From positions 1 through 64,000 of the forward strand of contig NZ_JAETWB010000024.1 of the NCBI RefSeq assembly GCF_016773205.1: a stretch of 64,000 nt of DNA, given 5' to 3'. Positions 53,904-62,178 of the stretch are shown here, piece by piece (within the stretch, counting starts at the first letter, position 1; every line of letters starts with the position of its first letter). The notes below the pieces were generated by a model that saw only the letters and a list, made by a program, of their open reading frames with translations, did no database searches and was not told the origin of the DNA. The translations under genes and the position numbers were made by a program. This DNA is from Belnapia arida (GTDB lineage Bacteria; Pseudomonadota; Alphaproteobacteria; Acetobacterales; Acetobacteraceae).

Positions 53904-55205
53904 TCATCCCGGGAACCAACCGCGCGGGTCGATGGGCCGTCCGTTGCGCCGGAGTTCCAGGTAGAGCGCCGCCTCGCCGAGCTGCCCGACCGGCTCGCCG
54001 GCCAGCAGGCGCTGGCCTGGCGCGGCATCCAGCCGGTCGAGCCCCGCCAGCACGACATGGTACCCATCGCCGCAATCGACAATCAACAACTGGCCAAAAC
54101 TGCGGAAGGGCGCGGCGAAGACGGCGCGGCCGCCGCAGGGGCTGACGACGCGGGCGCCAGTGGCGGCCTGGAGGGTGAGGCCGCGGGAGGGGCCGCCCTC
54201 GCCGACGGCGCCGAAGGCGCGGGTGATGCGGCCGAGCACGGGCATCGCGCGGCCGCCGGAGGCGCGGGACGGTGGGTCGGGCGTGCGGGCGGTGGCCATC
54301 TCCGCCTCGGCGCCGCGGCTGCGGGCCTCGGCGGCCTCGCGGGCGCGGAGCTCGGCGGCGTCCCGGGCGCGAGCGGCGGCTTCGGCGCGGCTTTGGGCGG
54401 CGGCGGCGCGCTCGCGGGCCTCGGCGGCGGCACGGGCGCGGGCTTCGGCGGCCTCGCGGGCGCGGGCCTCGGCCGCCTCGCGGGCCTGTTCCTGGCGGAG
54501 GCGGGCGAGGGCGGTTTCCAGGTTCGTCGCGCGGGCGGCGGTGGCGGCGGCGCGGCGGGCGGCCTCCTCCTCGGCATCCTCCGCGCCGGCGCGGCGGTCG
54601 CGGGCGGCTTTCAGCTCGGCATCGAGGGCGGCGGAGGCGGCGCGGGCCTGGGCCTCGGCCTCGCGCAGGGCGGCGGCGCGCTCGGCGGCCTGGGCGGCGC
54701 GGCGGGCGGCCTCGGCCTCGGCGGCGCGGAGGCTGGCGGCCTCGGTAGCGAGCTGGCGGGAGAGGCTCTGGAGGACGAGCAGGCCGCGCAGCCGGTCCTC
54801 GGGCGGGCCGGGAACGGCGAGCAGGGATTCCGCCGGCCAGAGGCCGAGGCGGAGCATCAGCGGCAGCATCGGCGCCAGCGCCTCGGCCCGGGCGCGGCCC
54901 TCGGCGCGGGCGGCATCGGCGGCGGTGCGGGCGGCGGCGAGGCCCTCCTCCGCCTCACCCTTGCGCTGGTCGGCCGCCTGGGCGCGGCGGGCAGCTTCCA
55001 CCCGGCGCTCGGCGAGGCGGCGCTCCTCGGCGGCGGCCGTGGCGGCGGCGCGGGCGGCGGCCTCGGCGGCGGCGCGCTCGGCCTGGGCGGCGCGCTGGGC
55101 TTCCTCCACCGCCCCAGGGGTGAAAGACTGGGGGGTGAGGGGCTGGGCAGCGGCCGGCGATGCGGCGAGCAGCAGGACGCCGAGCAGGGCTGGGATGCGC
55201 GTCAA
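53904..55205 (-). CDS. envC: EnvC-like murein hydrolase activator
   Basis: Secreted coiled-coil protein of 433 residues with a C-terminal LytM (M23) domain. Signal peptide LLGVLLLAASPAAAQP, then ~270 residues of Ala/Arg/Glu coiled coil, then a domain with GRITRAFGAVGEGG and GGRAVFAAPFRSFGQLLIVDCGDGYHVVLAGLDRL (in parts). The zinc ligands of active M23 enzymes are lost (the HxxxD region reads GLTLQAATG and the HxH region reads YLELRRNG), so it should activate an amidase rather than cut peptidoglycan itself, as E. coli EnvC does. Confidence 0.88.
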   Translation of the reverse strand: MTRIPALLGVLLLAASPAAAQPLTPQSFTPGAVEEAQRAAQAERAAAEAAARAAATAAAEERRLAERRVEAARRAQAADQRKGEAEEGLAAARTAADAARAEGRARAEALAPMLPLMLRLGLWPAESLLAVPGPPEDRLRGLLVLQSLSRQLATEAASLRAAEAEAARRAAQAAERAAALREAEAQARAASAALDAELKAARDRRAGAEDAEEEAARRAAATAARATNLETALARLRQEQAREAAEARAREAAEARARAAAEARERAAAAQSRAEAAARARDAAELRAREAAEARSRGAEAEMATARTPDPPSRASGGRAMPVLGRITRAFGAVGEGGPSRGLTLQAATGARVVSPCGGRAVFAAPFRSFGQLLIVDCGDGYHVVLAGLDRLDAAPGQRLLAGEPVGQLGEAALYLELRRNGRPIDPRGWFPG

Positions 55206-55245
55206 AGCGCTATGGCAGATAGCATGCCGGGCGGAGCCGGTGCCA

Positions 55246-56775
55246 TCAGCCCTTGAGCAGCGACACCCCGGTCATCGCCGCCGGCTGGGGCTGGCCCATC
55301 AGCTCGAGCAGGGTCGGCGCCACGTCGGCGAGGCGGCCATCGCGCAGCGCAGCACCTGACGGGCCGTTGACCAGGAAGACCGGGACCGGGTTGGTGGTGT
55401 GCGCCGTGTGCGGGCCGCCGGTCGTGGGGTCCTTCATCAGCTCGCAATTGCCGTGGTCGGCGGTGACGAGCAGGGCGCCACCCTGGGCCTTCACCGCCTC
55501 GGCGATGCGGCCGAGCGCGGCATCGACCGTCTCCACCGCCTTGATCGCCGCCGGCAGGCTGCCGGTATGGCCGACCATGTCCGGGTTGGCGAAGTTCAGC
55601 ACGATGAGATCGTAGGTGCCGGCATCGATCGCGGCGACGACCTTCTCGCAGAGCTCGGGCGCCGACATCTCCGGCTGCAGGTCGTAGGTGGCGACCTTGG
55701 GGGAGGGGACCATGATGCGGTCCTCGCCGGGATAGGGCGGCTCCAGGCCCCCGTTCAGGAAGAAGGTGACGTGCGGGTACTTCTCCGTCTCCGCCGCGTG
55801 GAGCTGGCGGAGCCCGGCGCGGGAGACCACCTCGGCCAGCAGGTCCTGCATCGGCTGCGGCGGGAAGAGGGTGGCGAGGACGCGGTTCAGCTCCGTCGAG
55901 TACTCGGTCATGCCGAGCGCGGCGGCGAAGCGCGGCACGCGCGGGCGCTCGAAGCCCGTGAACCCGGGGTCGAGCAAGGCGTCGAGGATCTCGCGCACCC
56001 GGTCGGCGCGGAAGTTGAAGCAGAGGATGCCGTCGCCGTCGCGCATGCCGGCATAGTCGCCGAGGATGGTGGCGGGGATGAACTCGTCCGTCACCTTCTT
56101 CCCATGCGCGGCGGCGATGGCGGCGGCGGCATCCGGCGCGCGCTCGCCCTCGGCCAGCGCCAGGGCGCGCCAGGCCTGGCCGACGCGCTCCCAGCGATGG
56201 TCTCGGTCCATGGCGAAGTAGCGGCCGGTGAGGGTGGCGATGCGGAAGCCGGGGAGGCCCGCCGTCGCTGCCTCGAGTGTCCTCAGGTATCCGGGCGAGG
56301 CCTCGGGCGGGGTGTCGCGGCCATCGGTGAAGGCGTGCAGGGCGACGGGGATGCCGGCCTCGGCCAGCACCTTCGCCAAGGCCGCGGCATGGGCCTGGTG
56401 GCTGTGGACGCCGCCCGGCGACAGGAGGCCGAGCAGGTGGCAGGTGCCGCCCGATGCCTTCAACTTTGCGATGAGATCGGCGAGTGGCGGCATGCGGGCG
56501 AGGGAGCCGTCCTCCACCGCGGCGTCGATCCGCGGCAGGTCCTGCATCACCACCCGGCCGGCGCCGAGATTGAGGTGGCCGACCTCCGAATTGCCCATCT
56601 GCCCGTCCGGCAGGCCGACATCGCGGCCGGAGGTGCGGAGAAAGGCTCGCGGCCCGGCGGCCCAGAGCGCGTCGAAGACCGGCGTCCTCGCCTGGCGCAC
56701 GGCGTTGTCCGCCTCCTCCTCGCGCCAGCCCCAGCCATCGAGGATGGTGAGCATCACGGGGCGGGGTGCAGGCAT
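55246..56775 (-). CDS. gpmI: 2,3-bisphosphoglycerate-independent phosphoglycerate mutase
   Basis: Manganese-dependent glycolytic enzyme of 509 residues interconverting 3- and 2-phosphoglycerate. The nucleophile Ser is in DGQMGNSEVGHLNLGAGR near residue 60, with LTILDGWGWRE at the start, HAFTDGRDTPP, and the metal motifs LNFANPDMVGHTGS and LVTADHGNCE. ATG 56775 (MPAPRP) is the usual start. It heads the gpmI-envC-ctpA row and is divergent from a 2OG-oxygenase gene with 115 bases between. Confidence 0.96.
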   Translation of the reverse strand: MPAPRPVMLTILDGWGWREEEADNAVRQARTPVFDALWAAGPRAFLRTSGRDVGLPDGQMGNSEVGHLNLGAGRVVMQDLPRIDAAVEDGSLARMPPLADLIAKLKASGGTCHLLGLLSPGGVHSHQAHAAALAKVLAEAGIPVALHAFTDGRDTPPEASPGYLRTLEAATAGLPGFRIATLTGRYFAMDRDHRWERVGQAWRALALAEGERAPDAAAAIAAAHGKKVTDEFIPATILGDYAGMRDGDGILCFNFRADRVREILDALLDPGFTGFERPRVPRFAAALGMTEYSTELNRVLATLFPPQPMQDLLAEVVSRAGLRQLHAAETEKYPHVTFFLNGGLEPPYPGEDRIMVPSPKVATYDLQPEMSAPELCEKVVAAIDAGTYDLIVLNFANPDMVGHTGSLPAAIKAVETVDAALGRIAEAVKAQGGALLVTADHGNCELMKDPTTGGPHTAHTTNPVPVFLVNGPSGAALRDGRLADVAPTLLELMGQPQPAAMTGVSLLKG

Positions 56776-56890
56776 GGGCGGGCTCCTCCTGGCGGTGGGA
56801 CCGGACCTAGACCTCGTGGCGTGCCGGCGCAACGGGCGGGGGGCGGAAGCGGGCGATCACGTCCATAAGCGCGTGGCGAGGGAGGGTGCG

Positions 56891-57580
56891 ATGCAGGGGA
56901 TCGATTGGGCGGCGGCGGAGGCGGAGCTGGACGCGGTGGGGGTGGCGCGGCTCGGCCCCTTGCTCTCGGCCGGGGAATGCCAAACGCTGGTCGCCCTGTG
57001 TGACGAGGAGGCGCGCTTCCGCAGCCGGGTGGTCATGGCGCGGCACGGCTTCGGGCGGGGCGAGTACCAGTATCTCGCCTATCCCTTGCCGGACCGGGTG
57101 CAGGCGCTGCGGGAGGCGCTCTATCCGCGGCTGGCGCCTATCGCCAATCGCTGGAACGAGCGGATGGGCCTGCCCGTGCGCTACCCGGCGGCGCATGCCG
57201 ATTTCCTCGCCCGCTGCCATGCGGCGGGGCAGGCGCGGCCGACGCCGCTGCTGCTGCGCTACGGGCCGGGCGACTACAACTGCCTGCATCAGGACCTTTA
57301 TGGCGAGCACGTCTTCCCGCTCCAGGTCGTGGTGCTGCTCTCGGCGCCGGGCGAGGATTTCACCGGGGGTGAGTTCGTGCTGACCGAGCAGCGGCCGCGC
57401 ATGCAGTCCCGCGCCGAGGTGGTGCCGCTCGGCCTCGGCGAGGCGGCCGTGTTCGCGGTCGCGCAGCGGCCGGTGCAGGGCAGCCGCGGCGACTACCGGG
57501 TGACGATGCGCCATGGCGTGAGCCGGCTCCGCAGCGGGGCGCGGCACACGCTCGGCATCATCTTCCACGATGCGGCGTGA
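56891..57580 (+). CDS. 2OG-Fe(II) oxygenase family protein
   Basis: Non-heme iron dioxygenase-like protein of 229 residues. The iron site is H-x-D in YNCLHQDLYGEHVFPLQVVV plus the distal His in RVTMRHGVSRLRSGARHTLG, where the Arg would hold 2-oxoglutarate. EDFTGGEFVLTEQRPR is typical of the small Oxygenase-NA/prolyl-hydroxylase-like group. The substrate is unknown; relatives include protein and small-molecule hydroxylases. It is the only plus-strand gene within an otherwise minus-strand 19-kb stretch and ends four bases from the convergent SDR gene. Confidence 0.86.
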   Translation: MQGIDWAAAEAELDAVGVARLGPLLSAGECQTLVALCDEEARFRSRVVMARHGFGRGEYQYLAYPLPDRVQALREALYPRLAPIANRWNERMGLPVRYPAAHADFLARCHAAGQARPTPLLLRYGPGDYNCLHQDLYGEHVFPLQVVVLLSAPGEDFTGGEFVLTEQRPRMQSRAEVVPLGLGEAAVFAVAQRPVQGSRGDYRVTMRHGVSRLRSGARHTLGIIFHDAA

Positions 57581-57583
57581 GGG

Positions 57584-58393
57584 TCACACCATCTCGTCGG
57601 GGAGGGCGGCGATGGCCGTCGCCCCGGCATCGACCGGGACGATCGCCCCCGTCATCCAGCGCGCATTGCCGCCGCAGAGGAAGGTGACGGCCGCGCCGAC
57701 ATCCCAGCCCGTGCCCTCGACCTGCAGGATGCTCCGCTTGCGCCGCGCCTCGCGCTTCGCCGGCGTCATGCCGCCGGCCTGGACCATTGGCGTGTAAACC
57801 ATGCCGGGGCAGATGCAGTTGACGCGGATGCCGTCGGCGGCGTGATGCACCGCCATGGCGCGGGTCATGTTGACCACGGCGCCCTTGCTGGTCGGGTAAA
57901 GCAGGTTCGGATGGCCGCCGCGCAGCCCGGCGACGGAGCCGATATTGACGATGGAGCCGCCGCCCGAGGCGCGCATCGCCGGCACCGCGTACTTCGCCAT
58001 CAGCATCATCGAGGTGACGTTGACGAGGAGGCCTCGGGCCCATTCATCCGGGTCCACATCCTCGGCCGTGCCCTTCGGCCCGCCGATGCCGACATTGTTC
58101 ACCAGCACGTCGAGCCGGCCCCAGCGCCCGGTCGCCGCCTCGACGATGGCGCGGCACTGCCCGGGCTGCGTCACGTCGGCGGCGATGGCGAGGGCCTCGC
58201 CGTCCTCGGCCTCGATCATCCGCTGGGTATCCTTCGCCCAGTCCTCCATCGCATCGGCCAGCACCAGCCGGGCGCCGGCGCGGGCCAACAGAATGGCGGT
58301 GGCGCGGCCATTGCCGACACCCTCCCCCGGCCGCGAGCCGGCGCCGGTGACGATGGCGACCTTGCCTGCGAGGTTCTCGGCGATTTCGGCCAT
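57584..58393 (-). CDS. SDR family oxidoreductase
   Basis: Short-chain dehydrogenase of 269 residues. Cofactor motif VAIVTGAGSRPGEGVGNG (TGxxxGxG with an insertion), LVNNVGIG, catalytic Ser near VNIGSVAG and the YxxxK motif YPTSKGAVVN. A Pro/Gly insertion in the nucleotide loop is seen in a subgroup annotated as glucose/3-oxoacyl reductases. Substrate unknown. It follows an esterase gene on the same strand after 27 bases. Confidence 0.88.
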   Translation of the reverse strand: MAEIAENLAGKVAIVTGAGSRPGEGVGNGRATAILLARAGARLVLADAMEDWAKDTQRMIEAEDGEALAIAADVTQPGQCRAIVEAATGRWGRLDVLVNNVGIGGPKGTAEDVDPDEWARGLLVNVTSMMLMAKYAVPAMRASGGGSIVNIGSVAGLRGGHPNLLYPTSKGAVVNMTRAMAVHHAADGIRVNCICPGMVYTPMVQAGGMTPAKREARRKRSILQVEGTGWDVGAAVTFLCGGNARWMTGAIVPVDAGATAIAALPDEMV

Positions 58394-58420
58394 TCTGATT
58401 TCTCTCCCTCTTGCTTGTGG

Positions 58421-59071
58421 TCAGTCGGCCTGGAGCATGGCGAGGGCGCGTTGCGCGATCGCCTCCGGCACCTCGTGGCCGCCGTCGAATTCCAGGTAGG
58501 TCAGCGGATAGCCGGCGCGCTTCAGCTTCGGCGCCAGGCGGCGGCTGCACAGGTCGATGTTTAGCACGCGGTCCCCGGTGCCGTGGCTGAGGAAGAGGCG
58601 CGGCTTGCCCTCGACATGCAGCGGCGCGGCGAAGCCGGGCGAGAAGGCCAGGCCATGGGTGAAGAGCGCGCCGTTCATCATGGCGAGCGAGAGGGCATAG
58701 GAGGCGCCGTCCGAGAAACCCGCGGCGGCGACCCGCGCCGGATCGACCGGCCAGGCGGCGAAGACCTCGGCAAGCACCGCGTCGATCCGCGCGATATCCG
58801 GCCCGTAGCCGCCCTCCAGCACATCCCAGGTCGCGCCGCGGCTCTTCGGCAGCAGCACCAGCGCCGCCTCGGCGATGGGATCGATCCGCCGCAGCGCCCG
58901 AGCCGGGTCGCCGCCCGCGCCGTGCAGCATGAAGATCAGCGGCAGCGGCCCGGCGCCGGGGGCAACCGGCACGCGCAGCAGCGCCTCGCCGAGCGGGTGG
59001 AGGCCCGCCGGCAGCGGCCATGGCGCGGCGCCGATGGGTTGCGGTCGGGCGGCGAGGTGGCCTTCTTCCAT
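58421..59071 (-). CDS. Phospholipase/carboxylesterase-like alpha/beta hydrolase
   Basis: Alpha/beta hydrolase of 216 residues in the carboxylesterase/PHB-depolymerase-like group. The oxyanion loop is IFMLHGAGGDPARA, the nucleophile Ser is in AAGFSDGASYALSLA, the acid Asp in LSHGTGDRVLNI and the His in FDGGHEVPE. No signal peptide, so cytoplasmic. Its ATG overlaps the NnrU stop by one base. Confidence 0.87.
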   Translation of the reverse strand: MEEGHLAARPQPIGAAPWPLPAGLHPLGEALLRVPVAPGAGPLPLIFMLHGAGGDPARALRRIDPIAEAALVLLPKSRGATWDVLEGGYGPDIARIDAVLAEVFAAWPVDPARVAAAGFSDGASYALSLAMMNGALFTHGLAFSPGFAAPLHVEGKPRLFLSHGTGDRVLNIDLCSRRLAPKLKRAGYPLTYLEFDGGHEVPEAIAQRALAMLQAD

Positions 59072-59757
59072 CAGGATGCACCCATCAGCAGGGGCGAGAC
59101 GCCGAAAATGCGCGGGTGGAAGTGCAGCATCGCCGCCCAGGCCAGCGTCCCGATCACGGGCGGCACCCAGCCTATCTCGCCGGGCGCCAGCCGGTTCCGC
59201 CCGGCAAGGATGGCGCCGAAGGGAAGGATGGAGGTGGTGGCGGCGAGCCTTGCCCATTCCGCAGGGGCCCGCTGCGCGAGCTTGGCGTCGATGCTCGGCA
59301 TCCCCACCAGGGCGGTGACGAGGAAGGCGCCGAAGAAGAGCAGCGCCGCGCTGTCGCCATTGCCGATCATGTGGATCGCCGCCCAGAGCGCGAAGGACCA
59401 GAGCATCGGGTGGCGGGTGATGCGCTGGATGCCGCGCGCCTCCGCACCGAGCTGCGTCTCGCCGCCGACCGCCGTCGGGTTGCGCTTCGCCACCGAGGCG
59501 ACGAAGAGGACGAAGGCGGGCAGCATCAGCAGCGCCAGCACCCAGCGCAGCCAGCCTGGCGCGAACCAGAGCGGCGTGGTCTCCGCGGCCTTCCACGCCT
59601 CGATGAGGAAGAAGATCGAGGCGAAGGATGCCAGGGAGAAGGCGATGCGGAAGCCGCCCTCGCCGATGCGGCCGGCGATCGCGCCGCGCAGCCGCGTGCC
59701 GGCGATGCCGACATGAACGCCGATCCAGACCAGGGCAGCAATCGCCAGCATCGTCAT
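59071..59757 (-). CDS. NnrU family membrane protein
   Basis: Integral membrane protein of 228 residues with six or so hydrophobic helices and the NnrU motif RGIQRITRHPMLWSFALWAAIHMIGNGD, quoted in part, containing paired His residues (possible heme ligands or methyltransferase-like site). NnrU was named in denitrifiers; many members, including homologues of plant zeta-carotene isomerase Z-ISO, are heme proteins. No denitrification or carotenoid genes are near. Located between rlmH and an esterase gene. Confidence 0.88.
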   Translation of the reverse strand: MTMLAIAALVWIGVHVGIAGTRLRGAIAGRIGEGGFRIAFSLASFASIFFLIEAWKAAETTPLWFAPGWLRWVLALLMLPAFVLFVASVAKRNPTAVGGETQLGAEARGIQRITRHPMLWSFALWAAIHMIGNGDSAALLFFGAFLVTALVGMPSIDAKLAQRAPAEWARLAATTSILPFGAILAGRNRLAPGEIGWVPPVIGTLAWAAMLHFHPRIFGVSPLLMGAS

Positions 59758-59761
59758 CCCC

Positions 59762-60229
59762 TCAAGGTCTCCAGGGCCGATGATAGGGGTGGCCGGAGCG
59801 GATGGCCTGCACCCTGTACCATTGCTCGGCCAGCAGGCCGCGCACCAGGAAATGCGGCCAGGTAAGGGGGCCGAGGGAGAGGCGATGATCCGCCCGTGCC
59901 AGCACCGCCTCGTCCAGACCCTCCGCCCCGCCGATCAGGAAACAGAGCGGCTTGCCCGCCGCTTCCCACCGGGCGGCGAGCGCCGCCAGCGCCTCGCTGC
60001 CCGGCGCCTCGCCGCCGAGGTCGAGGGCAACGGCAAGCGCTGCCTCGGGCAGGGCGGCGAGCAGCGCCGCGCCCTCACGCCTGCGGATCTCGCCCGGGCT
60101 GCCGCGCGCCTCGGGCAGTTCCGTCACCGCGAAGGGCGGCCGGAGGCGGGCATTGTGCTGTTCGAACAGCGCCGCCTCCGGCCCGCCTTTCAGCCGGCCG
60201 ATGGCGATCAGCCGAGGCGCCCGGCTCAC
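59762..60229 (-). CDS. rlmH: 23S rRNA pseudouridine-1915 N3-methyltransferase
   Basis: SPOUT methyltransferase of 155 residues that modifies helix 69 of 23S rRNA on assembled ribosomes. The knot contains [16 protein letters not shown] (SAM site) and the C-terminal [18 protein letters not shown] with the closing GHPYHRP. The GTG start overlaps the rsfS stop by four bases, so both ribosome-acting proteins are co-translated. Confidence 0.95.
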   Translation of the reverse strand: MSRAPRLIAIGRLKGGPEAALFEQHNARLRPPFAVTELPEARGSPGEIRRREGAALLAALPEAALAVALDLGGEAPGSEALAALAARWEAAGKPLCFLIGGAEGLDEAVLARADHRLSLGPLTWPHFLVRGLLAEQWYRVQAIRSGHPYHRPWRP

Positions 60230-61542
60230 GCCTCGCCAGGCTCCTCCGCCGGCGGCGGGGCGCTGCCCTCGGGCTGCGGGCTGTCCGGGCCCCACATCCG
60301 CTCCAGCGCATAGCTCGCCCGCGCCTCGGGCTTGAAGAGGTGGATGACGAGGTCGCCGCAATCGATCAGCACCCAGTCCTCCGAGCCCTGGATCGCATCC
60401 CGCCGCAGCTTGAGGCCGACCTTCTCCAGCGCATCCTCCAGATGGTTCGCCATGGCCTGGATCTGCCGCTCCGAGAGGCCCGTCGCGATGATCATCCGGT
60501 CGGTGAAGCTGGCGCGGTCGGTGACGTCGAGGACGAGGATGTCCTCGGCCTTGTCGTCCTCGAGGCTGGCCTGGGCGGCGGTGACCAGCTGCTCCAGCCG
60601 GTCCGGCGCGGCCTTTTCGTCGAGGCGGGGGCGGCGGGCGGGCTTCGCCTCCGGCCCGGCGATGACCTGGCGCTTGCGCGGGCTCGGCTCCTCCTGCGGG
60701 ACGGGCTTGGGCGGCACGCCGACGGGGCGGCGGATGACCTTCGCCTCCGGCATGGGCCGGGCGGGGACGAGGTGCGGGGCGGCGGGCCGGGACGGGGCGC
60801 GGGCGGCGCCACGCATCGGCTTCGCGGCGACCATCTCCGACCGGGTGGCGCGGGGCTTCGCGGCGCCGCTGCGCACGGGCTTGTCCTCCGTGGTACGGCG
60901 GCTGCGCGTCGGCGCCTCCTCGGCGCTGCGGCGGCTGCGGGTGGGCGCCTCGGGCGCGGCCTTGCTGCGGCTGCGCGGGGCCGGGCTCTCCGCCCGGCGG
61001 CTGCGCGTCGGCGCATCCTCGGCGCCGCGACGGCTGCGCGTGGGCGCTTCGGGCGCGGCCTTGCTGCGGCTGCGCGGAGCTGGGCTCTCCGCCCGGCGGC
61101 TGCGCGTCGGCGCATCCTCGGCGCCGCGACGGCTGCGCGTGGGCGCTTCGGGCGCGGCCTTGCTGCGGCTGCGCGGAGCTGGGCTCTCCGCCCGGCGGCT
61201 GCGCGTCGGCGCATCCTCGGCGCTGCGGCGGCTGCGCGTGGGCGCCTCGGGCGCGGCCCTGCTGCGGCTGCGGGGCGCCGGGCTGTCGGCCTTGCGGGTG
61301 CGGGCCGGCGCCTCCTCGGCGCCACGGCGGGCGCGCATGGGTGCCTCGGTCGCGGGTCTGGCGCGGCCGCGAGGCGGGGCGGCCTCGGTCCGCGCCGGGG
61401 CACGGCTCTTCGCCGCCGGCTTGGCGGCGCCGCGTGGGGCCTGCTTGCCCGGAACCCGCGGCGCCGTGGGCTTTGCCGCGCGTGTTGGCCGGGTGGTGGA
61501 TGTGCTCTTGCCCCCGCCAGGGGGCCGTGTGGCGCGCGCGAT
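60226..61542 (-). CDS. rsfS: Ribosome silencing factor RsfS with a long basic repeat tail; proposed ATC start
   Basis: The C-terminal ~105 residues (about 314-418 of 438, DNA 60603-60289) are a clear RsfS domain: [51 protein letters not shown]. RsfS binds uL14 on the large subunit and blocks subunit joining. Upstream is an extreme tail of ~310 residues rich in Arg, Ser, Pro and Ala, largely 11-residue repeats. The first ATG (61338) lies inside a repeat unit, and the frame is open to the nadD stop at 61573 with no ATG, GTG, TTG or CTG. An ATC at 61542, five bases after AGGAGG, is the only plausible start. The domain call is firm; the start is inference, and an ATG-only form would have 370 residues. 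Confidence 0.8.
   Translation of the reverse strand: MARATRPPGGGKSTSTTRPTRAAKPTAPRVPGKQAPRGAAKPAAKSRAPARTEAAPPRGRARPATEAPMRARRGAEEAPARTRKADSPAPRSRSRAAPEAPTRSRRSAEDAPTRSRRAESPAPRSRSKAAPEAPTRSRRGAEDAPTRSRRAESPAPRSRSKAAPEAPTRSRRGAEDAPTRSRRAESPAPRSRSKAAPEAPTRSRRSAEEAPTRSRRTTEDKPVRSGAAKPRATRSEMVAAKPMRGAARAPSRPAAPHLVPARPMPEAKVIRRPVGVPPKPVPQEEPSPRKRQVIAGPEAKPARRPRLDEKAAPDRLEQLVTAAQASLEDDKAEDILVLDVTDRASFTDRMIIATGLSERQIQAMANHLEDALEKVGLKLRRDAIQGSEDWVLIDCGDLVIHLFKPEARASYALERMWGPDSPQPEGSAPPPAEEPGEA
60895..61257 (-). repeat. 99-bp tandem repeats in the rsfS tail
   Basis: Three full 33-codon copies begin at 61257, 61158 and 61059 (minus strand), with a partial fourth to 60895. Each consists of three 11-residue units: [11 protein letters not shown], (S/G)[10 protein letters not shown] and [11 protein letters not shown]. 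The second and third copies are nearly identical in DNA, so expansion was recent. A degenerate copy ([33 protein letters not shown]) extends upstream past the first ATG. Confidence 0.9.
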
Positions 61543-61553
61543 GGCCGCCTCCT
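61540..61553 (-). promoter_or_regulatory. Ribosome-binding site and ATC start of rsfS
   Basis: On the minus strand AGGAGG (61553-61548) is followed by CGGCC and then ATC (61542-61540), 30 bases after the nadD stop. This is a textbook Shine-Dalgarno with ideal spacing before a non-standard start codon. ATG 61338 has only a weak GAGG upstream. Confidence 0.5.
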
Positions 61554-61572
61554 CTGTTCTTCGTGGTTTCTT

Positions 61573-62178
61573 CTATAGCACGCGGCCGGCAGCGCGGCGG
61601 ATGGCCGTCGCCGAGGCCGGATGTTCCCGCGCCGGCACCAGGCTCCAGCCCGCGTGCCGGCTCGTCCCGCATCCGTCGAGCAACGCGCCCGGACGCTTCC
61701 GGTGCCGCGCCAGCGCCCGCGCCGCCTGGCCCGAGAGCGCCCGCCGCGTCTCGCCCGGCCGCGGCAGCACCGCGAGCGGCGTGCCGCGTGCCAGCGCCCG
61801 CCACCCCTTCCAGCGCGGCAGCTGGAAGAGGTTGTCGGCGCCGATCAGCAGCACGAAGCAGGCGCGCGGGAAGCGGCGGTGCAGCAGGGCGAGCGTCGCC
61901 ACGGTGAAGCGGGTGCCGAGCCGGGCCTCGATATCGGTTGCGATGATCCGCCGCCCATCGGCGATGCTCCGGGCGGAGGCCAGGCGCTCGGCGAAGGGTG
62001 CCATGCCCCGGCGCGGCTTCAGCGGGTTGCCGGGCGAGACCAGCAGCCAGACCTGGTCGAGGCGGAGCGCCCGCAAAGCGCGCTCCGCCACATGCCGGTG
62101 CCCGGCATGGGCCGGGTTGAAGCTGCCGCCGAGCAGGCCGATGCGCGCCCGGCGGCCATCCCCGTGGGCGTGCCTCAC
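61573..62178 (-). CDS. nadD: Nicotinate-nucleotide adenylyltransferase
   Basis: NAD synthesis: joins nicotinate mononucleotide and ATP to deamido-NAD. The 201-residue protein has the nucleotidyltransferase motif [17 protein letters not shown], the substrate loop [15 protein letters not shown] and the C-terminal ISSTxIR-type motif [11 protein letters not shown] 62178 overlaps the hydratase stop. It ends with TAG, and the rsfS frame continues in the same phase right after, so readthrough would produce a NadD-RsfS fusion. Confidence 0.94.
   Translation of the reverse strand: MRHAHGDGRRARIGLLGGSFNPAHAGHRHVAERALRALRLDQVWLLVSPGNPLKPRRGMAPFAERLASARSIADGRRIIATDIEARLGTRFTVATLALLHRRFPRACFVLLIGADNLFQLPRWKGWRALARGTPLAVLPRPGETRRALSGQAARALARHRKRPGALLDGCGTSRHAGWSLVPAREHPASATAIRRAAGRVL

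Noticed and set aside
60895-61257. CRISPR-like array
   Set aside because: The 99-bp units are contiguous, without spacers, and code in frame for the RsfS tail.
60492-61403. Pro/Ala/Arg frame overlapping rsfS
   Set aside because: Shadow frame of the repeat region; it lacks the RsfS domain.
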